From: Caenorhabditis elegans
Taxonomy: Eukaryota > Nematoda > Chromadorea > Rhabditida > Rhabditidae
Assembly: GCF_000002985.6 (NCBI RefSeq)
Contig: NC_003281.10
Location: 7,378,001 to 7,442,000 of the forward strand
Length of the DNA stretch: 64,000 bases
Direction: 5' to 3'
The notes under the pieces are model-generated. The model was not told the origin of the DNA. It searched no databases and was given only the letters and a program-made list of their open reading frames with translations. Shown here one piece after another: positions 1-11,200 of this stretch (positions are counted from its first letter, which is position 1; the number at the start of each line of letters is the position of its first letter). A program made the position numbers and the translations under genes.

Positions 1-77
1 TGGAAAAGATGGTGTTTTTGAAATTAGGGGAGATGAAAACCACGTGTCAAGAGGGGGTGAGAAAAAGCTGGAATGCA

Positions 78-1045
<968 letters not shown>

Positions 1046-1280
1046 CTGAAATCGAATAATTTAAATTTCATAAGAATCGGAAAATAATCAAAGATCACGT
1101 ATGGGTTTGAACCAGTAAATCGATCAATCATCAAAAAATAATAATAAAAGATAAGTGTATTAAAGTTAAAAGTGCAATCAAAAAATTAATGAATGTAACA
1201 GAATGAGATATTCAGACAACTTGAGATACATGAATATTTAAACGATAGTACACGAGTTTAAAAGAAACAAAATTAATAAT

Positions 1281-3595
1281 TTAATCTGAATCATCCGATT
1301 CATCAGATCCATCGGAGCCATTATTACTCTCTTCTGATTCTTCTTTTGGAGCGGCTTTCTTCTCTTTTTTCTTCGGCTCCTCATCGTCCGAATCATCTGA
1401 ATCACTGATATACTCTTTCGAAATGGCCTTGGATGAAGATGGTCCAGAACTTTTCTTTGATGTTTTTGATGAAGATGGTTTTGACGAGGAAGATGGTGGT
1501 CCATTCTTTCTGTATTCCTTCATTTCTTTCTCGTATCGAGACTTATCTTCTTCTGCTTTTTCCTCCCATTTCTGTAAATTAAAATTATTTTAGAGGATAA
1601 ATTGTAGACTATAATCAACGAACCTTTTTATCATCCGAGCTCATCGTTTTCCATTTGGCTCCACCTTTCTTGGCCACATCAGCAACAGAATCACCATCCT
1701 CCTTCAGTTCATTTCGACTAGCAAGGAACCATTGCATGTAGGCACTTGTAGCACGTTTCGGAGCGTTTGGATCTTTGTCTTTCTTTCCTTTCTTGCCTTC
1801 CTTCTTTTCTCTTTTCTCCTTCTTTTCCCTCTTCTCTTTAGGTTCACCCTTTCTTCGCTTCGACGGAACATCTTGCTCAGAATCCGGCTCAGACTCTCCA
1901 GTTCCACTGGAATCTTGTTCTGATCCAGAATCATATTCATCGTCTGGCTCTGATCCAGTTCCTTCTGACGACTCCTTATCCTCCTTTTTCTTTTTTATAT
2001 CCTTATCAAGATCATAATCTTCATCAGTACTGTCATCATCACTATCATCTCGTTGGCGTCCTTCGGCTGTAACTGCTGCTTTATATGGATCAATTTCATC
2101 ATCACTGGAGTCTGCGACGGTATTCTCGACACGTTGTGAATTTCGGATTTTGATATTTTTCTTATTCAAATAATCGAATAATTTGTTGTTCTCCTCCTTT
2201 TCCATCGCATTGAAAGTTAAAGGTCCTCCATATTTCAAATCAATCTCGAAATCAAATGTCCTGGTGACAGTACCACTATCAGAACGTGCAAAATGACATG
2301 AGCTAATCTCCTCAAAGCGAATGTACATGGCTGGCTTGTGAATGAACAAAAATCCTTTTTCCATTGGGTACAATAATCCAGGGTTCTGACGATGTGTACA
2401 TTGAATGGCAGGGGTGCCCGAGCTTCCCAGGAACCGTCCAGGAACAGTGATTTTTAAATTGCAAATTGATTTGAAGAGAATTGAGATTGTTTCATAGATT
2501 GGACCAGTCATGTCACGTCGTAGATTCCCATTGCTAGATTCGAGTTGTTCACTAAAAATATAATATTTTTAGACGATTGTCCGATTTTTCGTAAAATCTC
2601 TAGATAAACTCACTCAGTAAGTGCCAACTCCAAATCTTGTTCCTCGTCTTTTCCAAACTCAAAAATGAGATAACTGTATCGTGTCTGTCCCTGACGGATT
2701 GGTGGATTCAACGACAACACAAAATATACATGACGTCCATCTTTATGAGGTACCAGGAATAGACGATTGATCGACTTGATAGGAATCTTGTAGTCGTACG
2801 TTTTTCCATGAAGTGCAATACTTGTTGGATAAACTTTGATGTCGTATCTTCCACGAGGAGTTGTGCATAGAATGTCGGTGAGAAGACATATCGGTTGCTC
2901 CGTCTCGGCTTCCAATCCAGCGTATGCCAGAACAGCTTTCTTGAATTCTTCAACTTTATCAGCATCCTCCTCATTTTCAAGATCAATTGGCATATGGAAT
3001 CTCATCTCCATGAGCTGAACTTTGCTATCATCATTTTGGTGGAACTCCAAAACTGCCTCATTTTTGTTTGCAATAACATTCGATACATTCGTGCACGGGA
3101 TTTCGAAAATTGGCTTATCTTCCCATGAAAATTCAACAGTCTTGCCTTTTACTTCGGCTTGTCCGTAGTTCCATCCTTTGATGAAAAGATTTGATTGATC
3201 GATGGATTGAGACCAATTAGAAGAAGTGAACGATTGGATTTTCTCGAGGTCCTGAAATTTCAAGTTTGTGATTGAAGTTTTTTGAAAAGCAGCAAGAAAG
3301 CAAGAGTGTTTTAAATGAAACTAAAAACAAATCAAAATGAAATGAACAAAAAACTAACAGTATCTTTGAATCCTCCGAAGCGGTGAGCACCTCCATCGTT
3401 GAGACCGACTCGTAGTCCCGGCTTGTTGCCAAGTTTTTGCCATTTCAGTTTATCGATATCGGATCCCGTGACATTAACTGATTTTCCACCCTTATCGCCT
3501 TTGAAGTTGAGTGATTTTTCAGTCAATTTAAGTGTTCCGAACGCCAAATGACCTACATCTTCAACATAAACTCCCGGGAATTGGAGCTCAGCCAT
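1281..3595 (-). CDS. hmg-4: FACT complex subunit SSRP1 homologue (HMG-4), 4 exons, 697 aa
   Basis: Spliced CDS is complement(1281..1571, 1624..2551, 2614..3251, 3359..3595), 2094 nt. FACT is a nuclear histone chaperone that loosens nucleosomes for transcription and replication. The product has the SSRP1 order: N-terminal and middle structured domains (roughly residues 1-430), an acidic Asp/Glu/Ser stretch (about 440-500), a Lys/Glu-rich basic stretch, one HMG box (about 551-625, beginning [17 protein letters not shown]) and a Ser/Asp-rich acidic tail ending SDESDDSD. An intron interrupts the HMG box after DDKK. The start follows TTTTCAG by one base, a likely SL acceptor. The worm has two SSRP1 paralogues (hmg-3, hmg-4); I assign hmg-4 from the 697-aa length and the tbp-1 neighbourhood, from memory. 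Confidence 0.95.
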
Positions 3596-4118
3596 TCTGA
3601 AAATTGTTTGTCAATAAGTCTAGTTAACGAGAGAGAGAGGGAAGAAATCGAAAGAAGAGACTTCAGAAAGTATACTCCAGCAGAATGTAGCGACACTGAA
3701 AGAAAATATCGATTTTCCGAGCGAAACTAATTACGAAAATAAACCCTCTTTTCGGTGAAATTTGTTCTGGTTTCTTGCAATATGAATTCATGAATTCAAT
3801 ATACTCATTACCAGAGATTGAATATGATTATTTATAATTTAAACAGAAATAACGAAAAGATTTCGATAATTATCATCAGATTCGTATCGATTCTAGAAGA
3901 AAAATTGGGAAAAGTGTTGCATTATTTTTGGCGCGCCGAAGCGAAAACAATAAACTACGGTATTCGATTGTACGTGAACACCGAGCATTACTTTGTACGC
4001 AAACATGACACCTGACGACATTTCACAAGGATTCATACTTTTTCGTTTTTTTTTCTCAAAAATGTCTAAATTTTCTGATTTTTATAGCAATCGTCGCTAA
4101 TCAAATAATTTCAGGGCA
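3596..4118. promoter_or_regulatory. Divergent intergenic promoter between hmg-4 and the NOC4 gene
   Basis: This 523-bp gap separates two genes transcribed away from each other, so it should carry both promoters. On the hmg-4 side is a GAGA-rich run near 3630-3660. In the middle is TTTTTGGCGCGCC at 3925-3937, matching the core of E2F/DP sites (TTTSSCGC). On the right, a TTTCAG acceptor ends at 4114, five bases before the NOC4 start, and probably marks trans-splicing. The hmg-4 acceptor ends at 3597. The transcription start sites cannot be placed from sequence, and E2F use is inferred from the motif only. Confidence 0.6.
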
Positions 4119-5821
4119 ATGGACGACGATTTGGACCAATTTTTCCATGATGATGCGGAGCAGAATGTAAGAAATAGCAAAATCTCATGTAAATCTTACC
4201 AAAACCTTTTCAGGCTGATTTTTCGGATGATGGCTCAGAAGATGAAGCGCCTGACAATGTCGATGTCAATTATGAGTTGGAGAGGGAAGAACCCAAAAGC
4301 AAGTCTGTTGCAGAATTCACTAAATTTTTGCAAGAATGCGAATATCCGGATGACATCATAAAATACTTTAAAACGATAAAGTTTTTCGAAAAAGACGCAA
4401 AAACTGGAGATATTGTTTCTACAAAATCACTAAAGTTTACTGTAACCGGTTTCATTCAATACTTGTTTGGCACGAAGCGAATTCAGCGTCCAGTTCTCAG
4501 AGGAATCGCTAAAATTTTTGGAAGATATGATATTTTCCACTTAATCTCCCCGGAGCTTGTGAAGTCTATAACGGTGAGTTAAAATATCTGTATTTGTTTA
4601 TACGAATCACACATTTTCAGCACCTAAAAGAAACTCGCACCACCGCCTGGTTCAACCTGTTCAATTTTCTTTCATTCGTCCCGCACCCAACTGATCGAGT
4701 GACGAAACCATTATTTCGCCAGTTTTGTGTCAGAACTCCATTCAACGATAAAAGTATGAAAAAACGAAAGCTGACATGGATCTCAACTGACTATGACAAC
4801 GTTTGGATGGCTGTTATGAATGGAAAAATTAGTGACAAGTTGACACTGAAACTTATTCCATATATCACTCAGAACGTCATTTCGAAATTGAAAGCACCAT
4901 TCAAATCTGCTGATTTCTTTTTCAAAATGTTCGACAAAACTGACTATCATGGAATTCTTTCGCTTGGTGCTATTTTTCGTCTTATTTCAGAACATAACTT
5001 GTAAGAGATTTTATTTGAAATAGATTCATATAAATCTTTATTTCAGTGAATATCCGAAATTCTACGACAAAGTATATTCATTGACGAACCCATCTCTTCT
5101 CTATATGAGTCAGAAAGAATCCATTCTGACACTTCTGGATAGTTTCCTGTCGTCTACGTGAGTTGCAATATTCTAGAAAATTTATTCTGAATCATACCTT
5201 TTCAGCCATCTCCCAACATACATCACTGCTTCGTTCCTCAAACGACTCTCCCGATGCCTTCTTCTTGCTCCAATTGATGCTCAGGAACCAATTCTTGGAT
5301 TAATTAGAAATCTTGTGATTAGACATCCAAACTGTTCTGAATTGGTTCATCGTGAGGTTCCTCAGACTCTTTACGATGATCCTTTCGACAATGATGAGAC
5401 AGATTTACACAAAACTCGCGCATTGGAATCAAGTCTTTGGGAGATGAAACTTCTTCAATGTCACTGGAATCAAAGTGTCAGAAAACGAGCTCATTTCGTT
5501 GATAAATCGATTCAAAAAATTGAGTCTTACGTTCGATTCCGATGCACCGACGAGTTATTCTCTGTAAACATGGCAAAATCATTTGGCGGAGAGGATGGAG
5601 AAGCTGAAAAATATCGAAAACTGCAAGACGGGGATGAAGACGAAGAGGGAACAGGAAAGCCGGAACCGAAGAAAGCTCGTAGAAAAGGATTTGGTGGGAA
5701 ATTCGCTCCAAAACACGAAGAAAAAGTCACAAGAGCAGTCGGTGTGAACTCTGAAGCGCCGAAAGGAATTCTTGATAGACAAGTTCCAATCATCGATGTT
5801 CCAACTTTATGGAAAATTTAA
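4119..5821 (+). CDS. T20B12.3: NOC4 (nucleolar complex protein 4) homologue, 5 exons, 504 aa
   Basis: Spliced CDS is join(4119..4166, 4214..4573, 4621..5000, 5047..5157, 5206..5821), 1515 nt. NOC4 works with NOP14 in the nucleolus in maturation and export of the 40S ribosomal subunit. Residues about 260-430 resemble the CBF/Mak21 domain, including the segment LPTYITASFLKRLSRCLLLA with the following LIRNLVIRHP, a family hallmark. The N-terminus is acidic (MDDDLDQFFHDD) and the C-terminus is Lys/Glu-rich (near 440-480), as expected of a nucleolar protein. Introns are 46-48 bp, typical worm size. The start follows a TTTCAG acceptor by four bases. It is probably the first gene of an operon with tbp-1. 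The locus name is from memory; the family call is stronger than the name. Confidence 0.9.
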
Positions 5822-6038
5822 TCAGATTTTTTGTTACAGTTATTGTTGTTCCACTTTTGTTGTTGTTTTTCCGTTTTCTCGTTTTTATATTTTAAATTTT
5901 CAAAATAGTACTGTTGTTTTTCTTTTAAAATAATTATTCCAGTGTTTTATTCACTGAAATCATATTTAAATTAAATATCTTGTTCCAATTTCTTATCCAT
6001 TTTTCTTTTTTTGATTAAAAATATTTTTACAGTTCACA

Positions 6039-7782
6039 ATGAACCTTAACAGCCCAGCTGTATCAATGCTTGGCGGTGACACCCCTGCACATGGTGGACC
6101 GAATTCCGTACTTGGAGGTCAAGGACCCTCATCAATTCTCACGGGACACGGTCCCAACTCTGTAATGGGACCAAACTCGATTCTTGGACCTGGAAGTGTT
6201 CTCAATCCACAATCAATTCAACCAATGCAATCACAACAAATGCACAGTAAGTTATTTGTGGAAAACTCATTTCAGGGTTTTTGCTTGAAAAGGATAAAAC
6301 TAGCCCAAAATTAACTAATTTTTTTTAAAGAGACTGCTCATAAAATTTTCACTATTTTTTATGGCATGACAAAAAGTAAATTAACAAGAAATCAGAATTT
6401 TGCTGAATCCCGAGACTTCTATCACAGCAGCTGAATTACAGATTTTTTGAATTATCACCCTTTATAGAATATTTTGTTAGTTTTTCGTTAATTTCGGCAA
6501 ATTTTTATGTCGTTAGGCGTCTAAAAATGAACATAATTGGCATGTCGATCATAAATGGGACTGAATCGACGATGTGAAGCGAGATAAACAACTAAATTAT
6601 AAAATTATAAATTGTTCAATAAAATACACTAATTAAAAAAAACTGTATCCTAACTGATGCGACAAGGAAAAGTTAGCGAAATTTCAGATTTAAGCGAAAT
6701 TAATACGTTTTTTTTTCGAAATTTTAATATTGTACAGTTTAAAAAATTTATGAAAAAATCTGATGAACTCTCTGTGCACGTTTATTTTAGCCGTGACCAG
6801 TCTTTCAACTTTATAACCTTTTTTCAGTCTTAAAGCCGTTTGTCAAAATTAAAGATTTATATTATTTCAGGCCTTCAAGGTTCTTCAATGCAAATGCATT
6901 CACATCTCGCCAACTCCAATCTCAACTTGAACATAAATCCAGCTTCAGTCGGACCTGATCGTAATCCTGGATCAGTTATGCATCACAATTTGGACATCAA
7001 TCCTCCATCAGTTGCATATCAGAATTTGACAGTTCCAATGACACCACTTGCATATTCTGTATATGATCGAGATGCTCTGACACATCAGGCTCCGGCAAGT
7101 AACATCGCTGCCACAATGGTTCCAGCAACTCCAGCAAGTCAATTGGATATTCCGATGCCAGCTCTTCAGAACATTGTCTCTACAGTCAATTTGGGAGTTC
7201 AATTGGATTTGAAGAAGATTGCATTGCACGCGAGAAACGCCGAATACAATCCAAAACGTTTCGCAGCAGTCATTATGAGAATTCGTGAACCAAGAACAAC
7301 TGCTTTAATTTTTTCGAGTGGAAAAATGGTGTGCACTGGTGCGAAGTCAGAAGAAGCAAGTCGATTGGCAGCACGAAAATATGCGAGAATTGTTCAAAAG
7401 TTGGGATTTCAGGCGAAATTTACCGAATTTATGGTAAGTGTTTCTGGAAAAAGGTCACAAAATCATTTGAATAATTTTTTTGTAGGTTCAAAACATGGTT
7501 GGTTCTTGTGATGTTCGTTTTCCGATTCAACTTGAAGGATTGTGCATTACTCACTCTCAGTTCAGTACTTACGAACCAGAATTGTTCCCTGGATTAATTT
7601 ATCGTATGGTCAAACCAAGAGTTGTGCTCCTTATTTTTGTGTCTGGAAAAGTGAGTTTAAGTTATGAAATAACCTTTTCTATGTTAAATTTTCAGGTTGT
7701 TATCACTGGAGCAAAAACAAAGAGGGACATTGACGAAGCATTCGGGCAGATTTATCCAATCTTGAAGGGATTCAAAAAATAA
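6039..7782 (+). CDS. tbp-1: TATA-box-binding protein TBP-1, 4 exons, 340 aa
   Basis: Spliced CDS is join(6039..6246, 6871..7433, 7486..7650, 7696..7782), 1023 nt. TBP binds the TATA box and serves RNA polymerases I, II and III. The conserved saddle core covers about residues 162-340 and holds the two imperfect direct repeats, visible as the paired motifs [20 protein letters not shown] and [20 protein letters not shown]. The basic segment between them ([20 protein letters not shown]) is the usual TBP linker helix. The N-terminus is the variable worm type, rich in Gly, Pro, Ser, Asn and Met, with repeated GPNS/GPSS/GPGS motifs. Intron 1 (6247-6870, 624 bp) is AT-rich and I see no gene in it. 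The other introns are 45-52 bp. TTTTTACAG just before the start fits trans-splicing. Confidence 0.97.
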
Positions 7783-8110
7783 CTTTCTTTTATTAAAATT
7801 GTTTTCATTCTTCTTTATTTTCAAATTTTTGTTTCATTTTAAGCCTTCCCTTATCCCTAAACCCGGATCTCGTATAATACAGGTAAAGTAGCTTCATTTT
7901 AGACATCTATGCACTTTAGAACCACTTTCTTCAGTCTACCAATCCGATAAAATCGTTTCGAATTCAATAAGCTTTCGATTAATTACTGCTCACCATTTCT
8001 CCCCGTACCTTGTATAATTTTGTTGATGTTATTTTTTTTTGAAGAAGTGACATTATCAATGTTCTTTTCAACTTTCCTCTTGTTTTTCAAATTTCTCCCG
8101 TATTATTGAG

Positions 8111-8116
8111 AATAAA
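8111..8116 (+). terminator. tbp-1: Poly(A) signal of tbp-1
   Basis: AATAAA lies 329 bp after the tbp-1 stop and about 112 bp before the trd-1 trans-splice acceptor. The stretch 7783-8228 is therefore tbp-1 3' UTR plus a short, T-rich intercistronic region. No further gene is visible there. Confidence 0.6.
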
Positions 8117-8228
8117 GTATTAAAATAGTTGTTGTTCAATCTACGAAATTGAATTTCTGATAATTTCTGTAATATATTTATTCATATTTCAAATTTATAA
8201 CATTTCAGATTGAAATTTATCGTTTTAG

Positions 8229-11200
8229 ATGATTCCAGCTGATATTATTGCATCAATTGCTGGATTAGTAAATGAAAAAGATATTGAAAAGGTATTTCAT
8301 TGGTTTCTACATTTTCAGATATAAAAGAATATTTCTTAACCCGACAAAACTCGGATTTCGATCTCACTGTCAATTCTGTTTTTAAAAAAGTAATTAAGTT
8401 TCGAATTTAGTAGAATTTCTCCAAAATTTTTTTGCCAAAAGACTAGGAAAATTTAAAAAAAACAAACAAACTGAAATTTTAAAGGTTTAGTGAAAAAACT
8501 CCGAAAGAGAAATTGAAATTAGTGAAAACACAAGAAAACCAGAAAGAAAGTCGATTTTAATTTATTTTGAATCCGTAACAACTCAAAAACTTGAGCAAAA
8601 GTTTCGAGACCCGAAGAACTCGAGGGATGTCCAACTGGGGGGATTACCAACTCGGGGGATTGGCCCCGCCCACAGAACCGTGGCTTGCAATACGCCCATT
8701 TTTGCAACTGCCGCACGGTTTTAAAATTATTTTTCTTGTTAATTCTCGCTCTATTGAGAAAAATACAGTTTTAAAACCGTGCGGCAGTTGCAGAAATGGG
8801 CGTATTGCAAGCCACGGTTCTGTGGGCGGGGCCAATCCCCCGAGTTGCTAATCCCCCCAATTGGACATCCCCCGAGTTCTTCGGGTCTCAAAGTTTCAAA
8901 TTAAAAAAAACAACACTAGAACCATAAACATCACATGTTGCTAAAGAATATCCGCGAAAAATGTAGAATAGTTTTTTTTGGATTTTTTTCCAAAAACTAA
9001 TTTTTCGTCAAAATACAAAAAAAAAACACATGGTTATAAGATCGCTCACTTTTGCGCAAACAGTTTTTTGAAAATATAAAGATTCATAGTATCCGAATGA
9101 ATTCAATTTTTTCAGATCACTTCTGAGTATCAGGACAACATTTGGGAATTCGTGGAATCACTTGTGACTCATGTTCTTGCCAGTAATCATGTTGGATATT
9201 CTGGTAAGAATGAATATTTTAACACCCTAAAAATATTAAAACGAGATAGAAGTTTGGAAAAAAAATTCAATTACAAAACTTATTTTTTTTAATTCAAAAA
9301 TCGTACAGTAGAAATAATAGTATAAGGTTCGATGTGCTCTGTGAGCCAGAAGCTGCAAAAAAGAAGTGCAACAGGCTGGCTTCTCTGTGCTCTCCAGGCG
9401 CCGGTCGGTGTATGGGCTCGGCGCTCGGCGCCCGGAGCCTCTGTCTCTGTTGTGTTACTTCGTGTGTGCATGTGCTCTGGAGAATAAGGAAAACGAAGAG
9501 AAAAAAGCAAAGACGAAACGAAAAAAAAACGGGGGAAAAAGCAAGCACATGCATGCGAAAAGTGTGTTGAAACTGGAGAACTTCTCGTGCTATGTGGAGC
9601 CAACGACAGCGAAACGAGTCGGCGGCGATGGTTGGGTGGATGAGGGCTTCGTCTAGTGGGAATCGACGGTTTGGTTCGATTCTCTACCCCTTCCACGACG
9701 CATTGATTTTAGGTTAGGCGGTTTTGCAATAATGAGATAGGATTCCTCTAGGGATGAGGATCAAAATAAATCTATTTTTGAATTTTTCACAAAAAATCAA
9801 CTAAAAGTCGTAACTGTAGCAAATCGTCAAAAATTGTAGGCATCCTGAAGAAACCTGGCACCAAAAAATCAGAAGGACTGAAAAAAACCACTCATTATTT
9901 TTGAATTTGGATTTTCTCAAGTTTCAAAAGAACAGAAAATTTTCAAGCTATTTTCAGATTATAACACATCCTCGTTCATATCAGAAGAACTCGCTCGCCA
10001 AAAATTATCATGTGGTCTGAATATACCAAATGCTGTGTCAAAGTCCTTATGGGCACTACACTTGGCACATGAACACGTGGAAAAATTGAAAGATCTTTCT
10101 GATATACCTCCAATTGGATATCGTGTTATACTTGAGTTCTACCTAGTTTGGCAACAGCTTCTCATTGATCCAGAGGAAACTATTCGCACTGAAATTGAAC
10201 CAATTGTAAGTTAAAAAATATATAAATGTGGATAAAAAGGTTATACTTTTTTTTTTTTTTTTTTTTTTTTTGAAAAAAATTTAAAATTTATTCAAAAAAA
10301 AATCAGACTTCTTTCTTGGCTTTTTTCTACGGTTTCGACGAGGATGTTTCAGTTGATCCTCCACATTCTTCTTTGATTGTTTGCATTCCTTCGATACCGT
10401 TCAGTTTCTTCTTTCTTCATGTCTTCTTTGCCTGCAGGTTTACAAACCGCACTTTTTGAATGAAGAACTGTCAGAATCACGAACACGATTGTAGTGATGA
10501 TTCCGATACCTCCGAAGACAGCCGAAACTATCATTAGCATGCTAGATGGCAAAATAAAGTGCTTTTCACTCATCTTTTTGATGAATGAGCGTTTTTAAAA
10601 ACTCGAAAATACTTGAAATTTATGAGAAAATTTTTATTCAGTTTAGAAACTAATATTTTTCAGATGGAGAAGCTTAGAGTTTTGATTGCCGAAGAAAATG
10701 ATGCATTCACTTCAGAAGATCGATGTCAGATACAACTCGAGATGGCAGCTGTACGGTTTCAATTTTATGAATACGACAAAGCAGATAACCTGATTAAAAG
10801 TGCAAGTGAAGAATGTCAACTAAACATGGATTTGAGTGGAATGATGGGAAAACGAACACGGTTCCAACAGAGAGATATTGCACAACTAGTTTTGATTCAT
10901 AAGGATCCATCAACTACTGGAACACCTCTTCCTCCAGATTCTGATATTCCGCAGAGTTTGGATATGAATGATGATACTCTTCTTGAACAAGTTGCTATTA
11001 CTGAACAAGGAGCAAGAGTTGATGGAAGAACACTGAATGCATGCCAACTTTCGTGTCTGTTATGGATTGCTCGACATGAATCAGCAACTCATCGTCATGA
11101 TGTATTAGTTCACGAACGATGTTCACCAGTGTTGGATACTGTAATTGCAGCAAGAAGATATTGGAGTATTCAGGCAGCTGCTCTTTTGGCTCGTGCAGAA

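Noticed and set aside
41..46. CACGTG E-box
   Set aside because: It lies in the probable 3' UTR of the anamorsin gene; a single 6-bp word is expected by chance.
1704..2017. Frames on both strands overlapping the hmg-4 acidic region
   Set aside because: They are shadows of the Lys/Glu/Ser-rich coding sequence in other frames.
8591..8851. 86-codon plus frame and 63-65 codon minus frames
   Set aside because: They are the two arms of the foldback element read through; the mirrored peptides show this.
9665..9690. GGTTCGATTCT resembling a tRNA B box
   Set aside because: The flanking bases cannot form a T-arm stem, and no A box or acceptor stem could be fitted upstream.
9289..9696. Open frames of 78-135 codons on both strands in the CpG-rich block
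   Set aside because: They overlap each other on opposite strands, resemble no protein and lie within a well-defined intron. Composition explains them.
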